From the NCBI RefSeq assembly GCF_014648855.1, contig NZ_BMRX01000002.1:124001-188000 (forward strand): 64,000 nucleotides of DNA. Direction: 5' to 3'. The position numbers were made by a program, and so were the translations under genes. Origin of the DNA: Streptomyces parvulus (GTDB lineage Bacteria; Actinomycetota; Actinomycetes; Streptomycetales; Streptomycetaceae). Position 1 is the stretch's first letter. Every line of letters begins with the position of its first letter. The notes beneath the pieces are model-generated. The model was not told where the DNA came from, did no database searches, and worked only from the letters and a program-made list of their open reading frames with translations. This document shows, in pieces, positions 17,345 to 26,115 of this stretch.

Positions 17345-18388
17345 TCAGGCGCTGCGCTTGCGGGACGCCGTCTTCTTGGCCGTGCCCTTGCCCGTCGCGC
17401 TCCTGCCGGTGGCCTTCTTGGCGGTGCCGCCCGCCGTCGCCTTCTTCGCCGCGGTCTTCCCGGCGGTGGCCGTCGACTTCTTGGGCGCCGCCTTCTTCGC
17501 CGCCGTCTTCTTCGCCGCCGCGGACGTCGACTTCTTGCCGCCGGTCTCCTTGGGGGCGCGCCGGGACGACTTCTCGCCCTGCGGCAGGGAGCGGACCTCG
17601 GCCTCCTCGCCGCCCCGGGACTCCCGCGCCGCCCGCACGCTGCTCTCCAGCGCGGCCATCAGGTCCAGCACCTTGCCGGGCTTCTCCTCCGCGCGGGACT
17701 CGGGCGGGGTCTCGCCGGCCGACTTGGCGGCGATGACCTCCTCCAGGGCCTCCTGGTACTCGTCGTGCAGGTCGTCCAGGTCGATCTCGCCCAGCGTGTC
17801 CATGAGGGCGTCCGCGAGGTCCAGCTCCTGGTCGCGGACGGTGACACCGGCGTCGGGGGCGACGCCCTCGGGGGCCCGCACCTCGTCCGGCCAGAGCAGG
17901 CCGTGCATGGCGATCGCGTCGCCGACGACCCGGAGCATGCCGAGCCGTTCCCGGCCGCGCAGCGCGAACTTGGCGATGGCGACGCGGTTGCTGCGCTTGA
18001 GCGCCTCGCGCAGCAGTGTGTAGGGCTTGGCGGCGGGGGCGCCGCTCGCCGCGAGGTAGTACGCGGAGCCCATCTGGAGCGGGTCGATCCGCTCCTCGGG
18101 CACGAAGGCGACGATCTCGATGGTCCGGGCGGTCGGGATCGGCAGGTGGGACAGGTCCTCGTCGGTGATCGGGATCATCGAGCCGTCGGCGTCCTCGTAG
18201 GCCTTGCCGATCTCGGCCTGGGTGACCTCGCGGTCCTCCAGCTCGCAGACCTTGCGGTAGCGGATCCGGCCGCCGTCCTCCGTGTGGATCTGGCGGAAGG
18301 AGACCGAGTGGCTCTCGGTGGCGTTCACCAGCTTGATCGGGATGCTGACCAGGCCGAAGGAGATGGCGCCGTTCCAGATCGATCGCAC
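17345..18388 (-). CDS. ku: Ku DNA end-binding protein with lysine-rich C-terminal tail
   Basis: 347 residues. The bacterial Ku core (1-250) begins VRSIWNGAISFGLVSIPIK and contains the beta-barrel bridge region and LDLADALMDTLGEIDLDDLHDEYQEALEE. It binds double-strand ends and recruits LigD-type enzymes for non-homologous end joining. From about residue 262 the tail is a Lys/Ala-rich, histone-H1-like sequence with repeated KKTA/KKAT units, known in some actinobacterial Ku proteins to bind DNA. The GTG at 18388 has GAAAGG eight bases upstream; the GTG at 18397 is the alternative. Divergent from a LigD polymerase gene. Confidence 0.93.
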   Translation of the reverse strand: MRSIWNGAISFGLVSIPIKLVNATESHSVSFRQIHTEDGGRIRYRKVCELEDREVTQAEIGKAYEDADGSMIPITDEDLSHLPIPTARTIEIVAFVPEERIDPLQMGSAYYLAASGAPAAKPYTLLREALKRSNRVAIAKFALRGRERLGMLRVVGDAIAMHGLLWPDEVRAPEGVAPDAGVTVRDQELDLADALMDTLGEIDLDDLHDEYQEALEEVIAAKSAGETPPESRAEEKPGKVLDLMAALESSVRAARESRGGEEAEVRSLPQGEKSSRRAPKETGGKKSTSAAAKKTAAKKAAPKKSTATAGKTAAKKATAGGTAKKATGRSATGKGTAKKTASRKRSA

Positions 18389-18405
18389 GTGCAGCACCTT
18401 TCCGG

Positions 18406-18489
18406 TCGGGCGGTTCGTCGGACGGCCCGTGGGGCGGTTTGCCGGGAGGTCCGTCGGGCGGTTTGTCGGGCGGTTTGTCGGGCGGTTTG
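18406..18489. repeat. Seven tandem 12-bp repeats between ku and the LigD-polymerase gene
   Basis: Unit TCGGGCGGTTTG. The three units at 18454-18489 are identical; the four before them (18406-18453) differ at one to four positions. The array fills most of the 127-bp divergent promoter region, ending 27 bp before the plus-strand ATG at 18516 and beginning 17 bp before the ku start. It is too short-phased and spacer-free to be a CRISPR. It could be a multi-site operator or a slippage tract. Confidence 0.85.
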
Positions 18490-18515
18490 TCTAAGTTCCG
18501 TGCGATTCTCATGGT

Positions 18516-19400
18516 ATGGCGCCTATCACGGAGGTGGAGGGGCGGCGGGTGGCCCTCAGCAATCTGGAGAAGGTGCTGTATCCCGCGTCCGGCTTCACCA
18601 AGGGCGAGCTGCTGCACTACTACGCGACGGCCGCGGGGGTGCTGCTGCCGCATCTGCGGGACCGCGCGGTCTCCTTCCTGCGCTATCCGGACGGCCCGGA
18701 CGGCCAGCTCTTCTTCACCAAGAACGTGCCGCCGGGTACGCCCGACTGGGTCACCACGGCCGAGGTGCCCCGCTCGGAGGGGCCCGCCCGGATGGTGCTG
18801 GTGCAGGACCTGCCGAGCCTGATGTGGGCGGCGAACCTGGTGACCGAGTTCCACACCCACCAGTGGACGGCGGACGACCCCGGCGAGGCCGACCGGCTGG
18901 TGTTCGACCTCGACCCGGGCCCGCCCGCGACGGTGGTGCAGTGCTGCGAGGTCGCCCAGTGGCTGCGGGAGCGGCTGGCGGCGGACGGGATCGAGGCCTA
19001 CGCCAAGACGTCCGGGGCGAAGGGGCTGCACCTGCTGGCCGGCGTGCGCGGGGCGTCGTCGGAGCGCGTCTCGGAGTACGCGAAGGCGCTCGCCGTGGAG
19101 GCGGAGCGGGCCCTGCCGCGGCTGGTGGTGCACCGGATGACGCGCAGCCTGCGGCCGGGCAAGGTGTTCGTGGACTGGAGCCAGAACGCCGCCCGCAAGA
19201 CCACCGCAGCCCCCTACACGGTCCGGGCCCGCGAGGTCCCGGCCGTCTCCACTCCGGTGACCTGGGACGAGGTCGCCGGGTGCCGCCGGGCGGAGGAGTT
19301 CGTGTTCCGGGCGGCGGACGTCGGGGCCCGGGTGGAGGAGGACGGCGACCTGCTGGCTCCGCTGCTCGACCCCGAACGGGCGGCGGAGCTGCCCCGGTAG
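18516..19400 (+). CDS. Stand-alone LigD-type primase-polymerase domain
   Basis: 294 residues, the AEP-family polymerase domain of LigD: LEKVLYPASGFTKGELLHYY (17-36), catalytic DLDPGP (about 132-137), SGAKGLHLL (about 168-176) and VDWSQNAARKTT (about 220-231). It is expected to fill gaps with ribonucleotides at broken ends during Ku-dependent joining. No ligase or 3'-phosphoesterase domain is fused, so a separate ligase must act. It diverges from ku across the tandem repeats, which supports shared control. Confidence 0.92.
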   Translation: MAPITEVEGRRVALSNLEKVLYPASGFTKGELLHYYATAAGVLLPHLRDRAVSFLRYPDGPDGQLFFTKNVPPGTPDWVTTAEVPRSEGPARMVLVQDLPSLMWAANLVTEFHTHQWTADDPGEADRLVFDLDPGPPATVVQCCEVAQWLRERLAADGIEAYAKTSGAKGLHLLAGVRGASSERVSEYAKALAVEAERALPRLVVHRMTRSLRPGKVFVDWSQNAARKTTAAPYTVRAREVPAVSTPVTWDEVAGCRRAEEFVFRAADVGARVEEDGDLLAPLLDPERAAELPR

Positions 19401-19411
19401 CCGGGAAGCCC

Positions 19412-20215
19412 TTAGAGGCGGGTCCAGGTGGCGCGGTCGCGGGCCATGGCGTGCAGGGCCTCCACGTCGGCCGGTTTGAGCACCCCGCCCCCGCGGGCCA
19501 GGCCGGGCAGCTCGCGGTCGGTGAGGACGCGGACCGCGCGGGGCGGTACCGGGACGGCGACCTGCGCCGGGTCGACGAGGACGAGGACGGCACGGACCTC
19601 GGCCGTGAGCGCGTGGGAGGCCCGGTCGGCGTCGGCGCGGACCCTGCGCAGCAGCGGGCGGGGTTCCCGGCGGCCCAGCGCGACCTGGGGGTCGCCGACG
19701 CGCACCCGCTGCCCGCGGGCGGGCAGCACGTGCAGGGCGAAGAGTCCGCCGGGGCCGATCAGCAGGTGATGGACGCGGTCGCCGCCGGGCAGCGGTACGG
19801 AGTGCAGGGTGTGCCAGCCGGCGCCGTCGAGGCGGTCGAGGACGGCGCCCGTCAGGCGCTCGGCCGCGAGGGCCCGGCGGCGCGGGTCCGGGCGCAGCCG
19901 GTGCGCGGGCGCCGGATCCCGCTCCAGGGAGATCAGCAGGGCCTCGCCGGGCCGGTTGGGGGCGAGGTCGTCGTCCGGGTGGAGGGAGAGCCGGGCCAGT
20001 TCGGCCGGCGTCGGGACCGGGGGCGGGCCGACGGCGACCGGGCCGGTGAGGAACGGGCCGAGCGCGCGGAGGACCTCGTCCCGCCGGTCGTCGCTCAGCA
20101 GACTGACCCGCGCCGACTCACGGTCGTACCAGGCGACGTTCCCGCCGTCCGGGAGGCAGACGTACAGCCGCTCCCGGCCGTGCCGCCGCGCCGGTACGAC
20201 GCGCAGTCCGCTCAT
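19412..20215 (-). CDS. NERD-like (nuclease-related) domain protein
   Basis: 267 residues. The C-terminal half resembles the NERD fold: LDGAGWHTLHSVPLPGGDRVHHLLIGPGGLFALHVL, then a long charged region and a helix ending in RATWTRL. The usual Lys of the NERD core is replaced or shifted (LHVLPARGQ), so nuclease activity is doubtful. The N-terminal part (MSGLRVVPARRHGRERLYVCLPDGGNVAWYD) is typical of Streptomyces members. Convergent with the LigD polymerase gene, with 11 bases between the stops. No partner suggests its role. Confidence 0.6.
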   Translation of the reverse strand: MSGLRVVPARRHGRERLYVCLPDGGNVAWYDRESARVSLLSDDRRDEVLRALGPFLTGPVAVGPPPVPTPAELARLSLHPDDDLAPNRPGEALLISLERDPAPAHRLRPDPRRRALAAERLTGAVLDRLDGAGWHTLHSVPLPGGDRVHHLLIGPGGLFALHVLPARGQRVRVGDPQVALGRREPRPLLRRVRADADRASHALTAEVRAVLVLVDPAQVAVPVPPRAVRVLTDRELPGLARGGGVLKPADVEALHAMARDRATWTRL

Positions 20216-20468
20216 GCGCCACCACCCCCTCGTCCATGGGACCAGGCGGGTGCCGCGGGGGCAAGCGGGCCGCCGCCCCCGCGGCCGCCCGAAGCGGCGG
20301 GGCCCGGCAGGCCACCGCGCCGACCGCCGTCCGGCCGCCGGGAGGACCCGGCCGAGTAGCCCGGCGCGCCCGGACGCACGCAAAATGGCCTTCCGTACCG
20401 ACAGGCGTACGGCGGTTCCCGCGGTCGTGCGGGACCGCGGGCGCCGCCGACCCGACCCCAGGAGTGCA

Positions 20469-21275
20469 GTGCTCCCGATCCGCCGTGGGCGCCCCGCCCG
20501 CGTCCCCGCCGTCGCGGCGCTGCTCCTGGCGGCCGCGGCGTCCGGCGCGCTGGCCGCCTGCGGCGACGCGGGCGGGCTGCGGAGCGCGGGCGCCACCCCG
20601 GCCGCCCGGAGCCCCGCCCGGCTGTGGCCGGACCTGACGCCGGCGTCGAGTCCCGCGTACGACATCGGCGAGGTGGACAACGAGGTCGTCAAGGGCGTGA
20701 AGGTGCCCCACGGCGACATCCGCGAGGTGGACCCGGTGGCCGCGGTGCGGGAGGAGATCGACGCGCATCCGGCCGACTACGCGGGCGCGAAGGCGCCCTA
20801 CCACGAGACGTCCGTCCGGATGGCGGACTGCGGGGACGACGGCACGGGCGCCGGGCGGGCCGGGTGCCCGGTGCTGCGTCCGTACTACCGCGACCTCACC
20901 GGTGACGGACGGCCCGAGATGGCGCTGGGTTTCCGGCTGCTGCCGGAGAAGCTGACCGCCGTGCGCGTCTACACCGTCGAGCGGGGGCGTCTGGTGCGGG
21001 TCATGTCCTACGACGACGCGGTGAGCGAGGTGGAACTGGCCGGGCGGACGGTGATCGTCCGCTCGCCGTCGGAGGTCGCGGGCTACGAGTACCGCCTGCA
21101 GTGGACCTGGGACGCCGATCAGCGGGCCATGCTGCTCACCAGCGACGAGATGCTGCGCACCGACGACGGCGGCCTGCACACGGGACGCCCGTCGCCCTCG
21201 GCCTCCCCGCCGGCCTCCCGCTCCGGTTCGCCGTCCGCCTCGCCGTCCGCCTCGCCCCCGGCGAGCGCCCGGTGA
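20469..21275 (+). CDS. Putative lipoprotein coupled to a sensor kinase
   Basis: 268 residues with a lipoprotein signal ending in ALAAC (lipobox; Cys at about residue 31), so it is probably anchored outside the membrane. The body (about 60-240) contains VLRPYYRDLTGDGRPEMALGFRL, like FG-GAP-type or 'tested by conformation' secreted domains, and a C-terminal Pro/Ser run. The GTG at 20469 follows AGGAG; an ATG at 20385 would push the signal peptide inward. Its stop overlaps the GTG of the next gene (GTGA), as in lipoprotein-kinase pairs such as cseA/cseC. Confidence 0.7.
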   Translation: MLPIRRGRPARVPAVAALLLAAAASGALAACGDAGGLRSAGATPAARSPARLWPDLTPASSPAYDIGEVDNEVVKGVKVPHGDIREVDPVAAVREEIDAHPADYAGAKAPYHETSVRMADCGDDGTGAGRAGCPVLRPYYRDLTGDGRPEMALGFRLLPEKLTAVRVYTVERGRLVRVMSYDDAVSEVELAGRTVIVRSPSEVAGYEYRLQWTWDADQRAMLLTSDEMLRTDDGGLHTGRPSPSASPPASRSGSPSASPSASPPASAR

Positions 21276-22516
21276 GGCTCGCGCTCCCCCGGTGGACCGG
21301 CCCGCTGGCCGTGAAGGCGGCCGTCTTCATCACGGTGATGTGCTGCGCCCTCGCCGCGCTGCTCGGCGTCCTGGTGCACGTCTCGGTCACCAACCAGACG
21401 GTCGGCCAGGCCCGGGACACCGCCCTGTCCCGGCTGGAGGAGGCGACGGAGGCGTACGAGGCGGGGGATCCGCTGCGCCGGGGCGCCGGCCTCGATCCGC
21501 GGGGCCTGCCGGCTCCGCTGCGTGAGCTGGCCGTCTCGGGCCGGCGGGGCACGGTGGTCGCCGAGACCGACGGACGCCCCACCATGTGGGCGGCGGGCCC
21601 GGCCGGCGGTGGCCGGGCGCTGGCGGTGCGGGTCGACCACTCGCAGGGCGAACGCACCATCGACGGCCTGGACAGCGCGATCGTGTGGTCCTCGGCGCTG
21701 GCGATCGGGGCGACGCTGCTGGTCGGCGCGTTCGCCGTGACCCGGGTGACGCGGCGGCTGCACACGACGGCCCGGGTGGCGCGGCGGATCAGCGCGGGCG
21801 ACCTCGACGCGCGGGTCGGCGATCCCCGCGCGCAGGACCCGACACGGCCGCAGGACGAGGTGGCCTCGGTGGCCGCCGCGCTGGACTCGATGGCCGCCTC
21901 GCTCCAGGGCAAGCTGCTGGCCGAGCAGCGGTTCACCGCGGACGTGGCGCACGAGCTGCGCACCCCGCTCACCGGTCTGCACGCGGCCGCCGAGCTGCTG
22001 CCGCCGGGGCGACCCACCGAACTCGTGCGGGACCGGGTGGCGGCCCTGCGCACCCTCACCGAGGACCTGCTGGAGATCTCCCGGCTGGACAGCGGGCGGG
22101 AGCGTCTCGAGGTGGAGCCGGAACCGCTGGGCGAGCTGGCACGGCGGGTGGTGCGGGGCTCGGGCACCGACACGCGGGTGGACGTCGTGCGGGACGCGCG
22201 GGTGGAGACCGACCGGCGGCGGCTGGAGCGGGTGCTGGGCAACCTCGTGGCCAACGCGCACCGGCACGGCCGGGCACCGGTGGTGCTCACCGTGGACGGG
22301 CCGGTGCTCACCGTGCGGGACCACGGGGACGGGTACCCCGACTACCTCCTCGCGCACGGCCCGCAGCGGTTCCGGACCGAGAGCGGCACGAAGGGGCACG
22401 GCCTCGGGCTCACGATCGCGCTCGGGCAGGCCGAGGTGCTGGGCGCGCGGCTGGAGTTCACCAATCCGCCGGACGGCGGGGCGCTGGCGGCGCTGACGCT
22501 GCCTCAGCAGCCCTGA
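21272..22516 (+). CDS. Membrane sensor histidine kinase without adjacent response regulator
   Basis: 414 residues: TM1 about 15-38, an extracytoplasmic domain of about 95 residues, TM2 about 137-157, a HAMP region (VARRISAGDLDARVGD), H-box ADVAHELRTPLTG (His227), N-box LGNLVANAHRHG and G-box HGLGLTIALG. The kinase core is complete, although the G1 box is VRDHGDGYPD, a slightly divergent version. It should sense an envelope signal together with the overlapping lipoprotein. No response regulator lies next to it, so the partner must be elsewhere. Confidence 0.85.
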   Translation: MRLALPRWTGPLAVKAAVFITVMCCALAALLGVLVHVSVTNQTVGQARDTALSRLEEATEAYEAGDPLRRGAGLDPRGLPAPLRELAVSGRRGTVVAETDGRPTMWAAGPAGGGRALAVRVDHSQGERTIDGLDSAIVWSSALAIGATLLVGAFAVTRVTRRLHTTARVARRISAGDLDARVGDPRAQDPTRPQDEVASVAAALDSMAASLQGKLLAEQRFTADVAHELRTPLTGLHAAAELLPPGRPTELVRDRVAALRTLTEDLLEISRLDSGRERLEVEPEPLGELARRVVRGSGTDTRVDVVRDARVETDRRRLERVLGNLVANAHRHGRAPVVLTVDGPVLTVRDHGDGYPDYLLAHGPQRFRTESGTKGHGLGLTIALGQAEVLGARLEFTNPPDGGALAALTLPQQP

Positions 22517-22641
22517 CCCGGGGGCTGCCCGGGGGGCGCGTGGCGCGCCCCGATGGCTCAGCGTGACGGGCGGTCCGCACCGGGCGCTCCTAATGTGGCG
22601 ATCAGTCAGCTGAAGACCCGTTCGCTCCGGGAGGTACTCCC

Positions 22642-23082
22642 ATGCCCCTGCTGTCCGCACCCTCCTCGCGCGCGCCGCTGGCCCGCGGTCTGGCCACCGC
22701 CCTCGCGGCCGGCGCGCTCGCCGGCGCCCTCGCCGTCACGCCCGCCGCCGCGACCGACGACCGGGGCGGCGCGGACTCCGCCGCCAGCGTGCCCGCCGGG
22801 GTGAACCGGGGCGACGACTGGGGCGGCGACGACGGAGGCCGGGACCAGGGCCGGTACCGGGGCGTCGTGACCACCGACCGGCTTCCGCTGCGCACCTCGC
22901 CGGCGCGCGGCAGCGAGGTCATCCGGTACGCCCGTCGCGGCGAGACCGTCCGCATCCACTGCAAGGCCCCCGGCGACACGGTGCGCGGCAACCCGCTCTG
23001 GTACCTGCTGGCGGACGGCACCTGGGCCTGGGGCGCGGCCCGCTACATCGACAACATCGGCCCGGCGCCGCGCTGGTGCTGA
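22642..23082 (+). CDS. Secreted bacterial SH3-domain protein
   Basis: 146 residues. Signal peptide (about 1-37, cleavage near AAA-TDD), an acidic Gly/Asp linker, then one SH3b domain (about 72-146: VTTDRLPLRTSPARGSEVIRYARRGE ... WYLLADGTWAWGAARYI). Such domains bind cell wall peptides. GGGAGG precedes the ATG. It lies upstream of the SEDS/PBP pair with a separate start, so a wall-related setting is plausible. Confidence 0.82.
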   Translation: MPLLSAPSSRAPLARGLATALAAGALAGALAVTPAAATDDRGGADSAASVPAGVNRGDDWGGDDGGRDQGRYRGVVTTDRLPLRTSPARGSEVIRYARRGETVRIHCKAPGDTVRGNPLWYLLADGTWAWGAARYIDNIGPAPRWC

Positions 23083-23125
23083 CGCCGAAGCCCTCCACAC
23101 CACATCATCTGGGTAAGTTCCGGAC

Positions 23126-24487
23126 ATGACCAAGGCCGGAACCGGAACCGGAATCACCGTGGCAGAGGCGGACACGCCCGCACCCGTCGCCCGGCTCCCC
23201 CGGCGCCGGGGCATCGAACTCGCGCTCATCGTCATGGCCGTCCTGCTGTCGGTGTTCGGCTACTGCAACGTCGGCCTCGCCCAGCACGGCACCCTCCCGC
23301 CCGGTGCCGCCGGTTACGGCGCCGGCCTCGGTGTGCTCGCGCTCCTCGCCCATCTGGCGGTACGGCTGCGCGCCCCCTGGGCCGACCCGCTGCTGCTGCC
23401 GATCGGCGTGCTGCTCAACGGGCTCGGCCTGGTGCTGATCTACCGGCTCGACCTGGAGACGCCGGGCGACCGGGCGGCCCCCACCCAGCTGGTGTGGTCG
23501 ACGCTGGGCGTCGCGCTGTTCATCGTGGTCGTCCTGCTCCTGCGCGACCACCGGGTCCTGACGCGCTACGCCTACGTCTGCGTCGCCGCCGCGCTGGCCC
23601 TGCTCACCGTGCCGATCTTCTTCCCGGCGGTGAACGGCGCCCGGATCTGGATCCGGATCGAGGGCTTCTCCATCCAGCCCGGCGAGTTCGCCAAGGTGCT
23701 CCTCGCGGTGTTCTTCGCCGCCTACCTGGCCGCGAACCGCAGCGCGCTGGCGTACGCGGGACGCCGGGTGTGGCGGATGCAGCTGCCCACCGGGCGGGTC
23801 CTCGGCCCGATCCTCGCCGTGTGGCTGGTCAGCGTGGGGGTGCTGGTCCTGGAGCGCGACCTCGGCACCTCGCTGCTGTTCTTCGGCCTGTTCGTCGTCC
23901 TGCTGTACGTCGCCACCGGCCGCACCGGCTGGATCGCCGTCGGCCTGCTGCTGGCCTCGCTGGGCGCGGTGGCCGTGGGCTGGCTGGAGCCGCACGTGCA
24001 CAGCCGGGTGGAGGACTGGCTGCACCCCTTCGCGTCCATCGAGGCGGGCGACGGGCCGGGCCAGCTGGCGCAGTCCCTCTTCGCGTTCGCGGCCGGCGGG
24101 GTGACCGGCACCGGCCTGGGCCTCGGCCACTCCGTGCTGATCGGCTTCGCCGTCAAGTCCGACTTCATCCTCGCGACCGCCGGTGAGGAGCTGGGCTTCC
24201 TCGGCCTGACCGCGGTCTTCCTGCTGTACGGGCTGCTGGTGGAGCGCGGCTACCGGGCGGGGCTCGCCGCGCGCGACCCCTTCGGCCGGCTGCTCGCGGT
24301 GGGGCTCTCCTCGATCGTGGCGCTCCAGGTGTTCGTCATCGCGGGCGGCGTGACCGGGCTGATCCCGCTGACCGGCATGGCGATGCCGTTCCTGGCGCAG
24401 GGCGGTTCCTCGGTCGTCACCAACTGGGCGATCGTGGCGCTGCTGATCCGGGTCAGTCACGCGGCCCGGCGCGGGGCGTCCGCGTGA
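23126..24487 (+). CDS. SEDS-family peptidoglycan glycosyltransferase (RodA/FtsW-like)
   Basis: 453 residues, about ten membrane segments. Conserved SEDS signatures are present: GARIWIRIEGFSIQPGEFAKV, LERDLGTSLLFFGLF, GVTGTGLGLGHS and SDFILATAGEELGFLG. It polymerises lipid II strands together with a class B PBP. Its stop overlaps the GTG of the PBP gene (GTGA), the same arrangement as rodA/pbpA in mycobacteria. Streptomyces have several such pairs, and this one is outside the mre and dcw clusters, so it is probably an accessory or developmental pair. Confidence 0.92.
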   Translation: MTKAGTGTGITVAEADTPAPVARLPRRRGIELALIVMAVLLSVFGYCNVGLAQHGTLPPGAAGYGAGLGVLALLAHLAVRLRAPWADPLLLPIGVLLNGLGLVLIYRLDLETPGDRAAPTQLVWSTLGVALFIVVVLLLRDHRVLTRYAYVCVAAALALLTVPIFFPAVNGARIWIRIEGFSIQPGEFAKVLLAVFFAAYLAANRSALAYAGRRVWRMQLPTGRVLGPILAVWLVSVGVLVLERDLGTSLLFFGLFVVLLYVATGRTGWIAVGLLLASLGAVAVGWLEPHVHSRVEDWLHPFASIEAGDGPGQLAQSLFAFAAGGVTGTGLGLGHSVLIGFAVKSDFILATAGEELGFLGLTAVFLLYGLLVERGYRAGLAARDPFGRLLAVGLSSIVALQVFVIAGGVTGLIPLTGMAMPFLAQGGSSVVTNWAIVALLIRVSHAARRGASA

Positions 24488-25986
24488 CCCGGCACATCCG
24501 GCACGCGGCCCTCTTCTGCGCGCTGCTGCTGGTCGCCCTGGTGGTGAACGCGGCCCGGGTGCAGATCGTCCAGGCCCCGGAGTACGACGGCAACCCGGCC
24601 AACCGCCGCCCGGACATCGCCCGTTACCAGCAGCCGCGCGGCGACATCCTGGTCGGCGGCGAGGCGGTGACGGGCTCCCGGGACACCGGGGAGCACCTGC
24701 GCTACGAACGGACCTACGCGGACGGGCCGATGTACGCGCCGGTCACGGGCTTCGCCTCGCAGGCGTACGGCACGAGCCTGCTGGAGCACGCGGAGGACGG
24801 CCTGCTCTCCGGCGCCGACCCGATGCTCGCGCCGCTGCCGCTGTGGAACGACGTGACCGGGGCCCACAACCCCGGGGGCGACGTCGTGACGACGATCGAC
24901 GGGGCGGCGCAGCGGGCGGCGTTCGAGGGGCTCGGCCGGCGCACCGGCGCGGTGGCGGCGATCGAGCCGGCCACGGGGCGGATCCTGGCGCTGGTGTCGA
25001 CCCCGTCGTACGATCCCGGGCTGCTGTCCGGCAACAGCGCGGACGCCAACCGGACCTGGGACCGGCTGAACGGCGACCCGGACAAGCCGATGCTCAACCG
25101 GGCGGTGCGCCGGACCTATCCGCCGGGCTCGACCTTCAAGGTGGTCACCGCGGCGGCGGCGCTGGACGCGGGCGTGGTCCGCGACCTGGACGCGCCCACC
25201 CGCTCCCCCGACCCGTACACCCTGCCCGGCACCCGCACCCGGCTGACGAACGAGGCCGACGGCTGCCGCGACGCCTCGCTGCGGGAGGCGTTCGAGTGGT
25301 CCTGCAACACGGTCTTCGCCAAGCTCGGCGTGGACGTGGGGGTGCCGGACATGGCCGCCACGGCGGAGGCGTTCGGCTTCAACGACGACGGGGTGCGGAT
25401 CCCGTTCGCCGTCGCGCGCTCCACCTTCGACACCTCGGTGGACCGGGCGCAGCTCGGGCTGTCCTCGATCGGGCAGTACAACACCCGGGCCACGCCGCTC
25501 CAGATGGCGACGGTGGCGGCGGCGGTGGCGGGCGGGGGCCAGGTGCGCTCGCCGTACCTGGTGGAGCGGACCCAGCGGGCGGGCGGCAGCCTGGTGGCGA
25601 CGGCCGGGTCCCGGCCCTCGCGCGAGGTGATGCGGCCGTCGACGGCGGCGCGGCTCAAGGAGCTGATGACCGGCGTGGTCGAGAACGGCACGGGTGCGAA
25701 CGCCGCGATCCGCGGGGCCGTCGTGGGGGGCAAGACCGGCACCGCCCAGCACGGCGTGGGCAACTCGGGGACGCCGTACGCCTGGTTCGTGTCCTGGGCC
25801 CAGCGCGCGGGGGACGTGGAGCCGAAGGTCGCGGTCGCCGTGGTGGTCGAGGGCTCGGCGGCGGACCGCGAGGGGATCAGCGGGGGCGGGCTGGCGGCGC
25901 CGATCGCGCGGTCGGTGATGGAGGCGGTGCTGGGCGGCGCGAAGGGCGGGGCGCCCGGCGGCCGGGGCCGGGCCGGCGGGCGCTGA
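24484..25986 (+). CDS. Class B penicillin-binding protein (PbpA-like transpeptidase)
   Basis: 500 residues: one N-terminal membrane anchor (about 7-24), a dimerisation/linker domain, and a transpeptidase domain with SxxK as STFK (Ser216, Lys219), SCN (273-275) and KTGT (417-420). All catalytic motifs are present. It crosslinks peptidoglycan in partnership with the overlapping SEDS gene product. The C-terminus ends in a Gly/Arg-rich tail (GGAPGGRGRAGGR). Confidence 0.92.
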   Translation: MTRHIRHAALFCALLLVALVVNAARVQIVQAPEYDGNPANRRPDIARYQQPRGDILVGGEAVTGSRDTGEHLRYERTYADGPMYAPVTGFASQAYGTSLLEHAEDGLLSGADPMLAPLPLWNDVTGAHNPGGDVVTTIDGAAQRAAFEGLGRRTGAVAAIEPATGRILALVSTPSYDPGLLSGNSADANRTWDRLNGDPDKPMLNRAVRRTYPPGSTFKVVTAAAALDAGVVRDLDAPTRSPDPYTLPGTRTRLTNEADGCRDASLREAFEWSCNTVFAKLGVDVGVPDMAATAEAFGFNDDGVRIPFAVARSTFDTSVDRAQLGLSSIGQYNTRATPLQMATVAAAVAGGGQVRSPYLVERTQRAGGSLVATAGSRPSREVMRPSTAARLKELMTGVVENGTGANAAIRGAVVGGKTGTAQHGVGNSGTPYAWFVSWAQRAGDVEPKVAVAVVVEGSAADREGISGGGLAAPIARSVMEAVLGGAKGGAPGGRGRAGGR

Positions 25987-26115
25987 GGGCACCGCACTTC
26001 TTTACTCGCGGTCAACAAGTCCTGCGCGGGGGATTGACGCGCTTGCTGACAGGCAGTCTCATAAGACGTGCGAGTGACCGCGGGTAACCGAACCGTACGA
26101 CGAGGTGGGACAGTC

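Noticed and set aside
18406..18489. Possible CRISPR array
   Set aside because: Units are 12 bp, directly abutting and without unique spacers; no cas genes nearby. Treated as a tandem repeat.
18282..18494. Plus-strand 70-codon ORF with VGRFVGR repeats
   Set aside because: It is the tandem DNA repeat translated, running antisense through the ku start; no independent evidence of translation.
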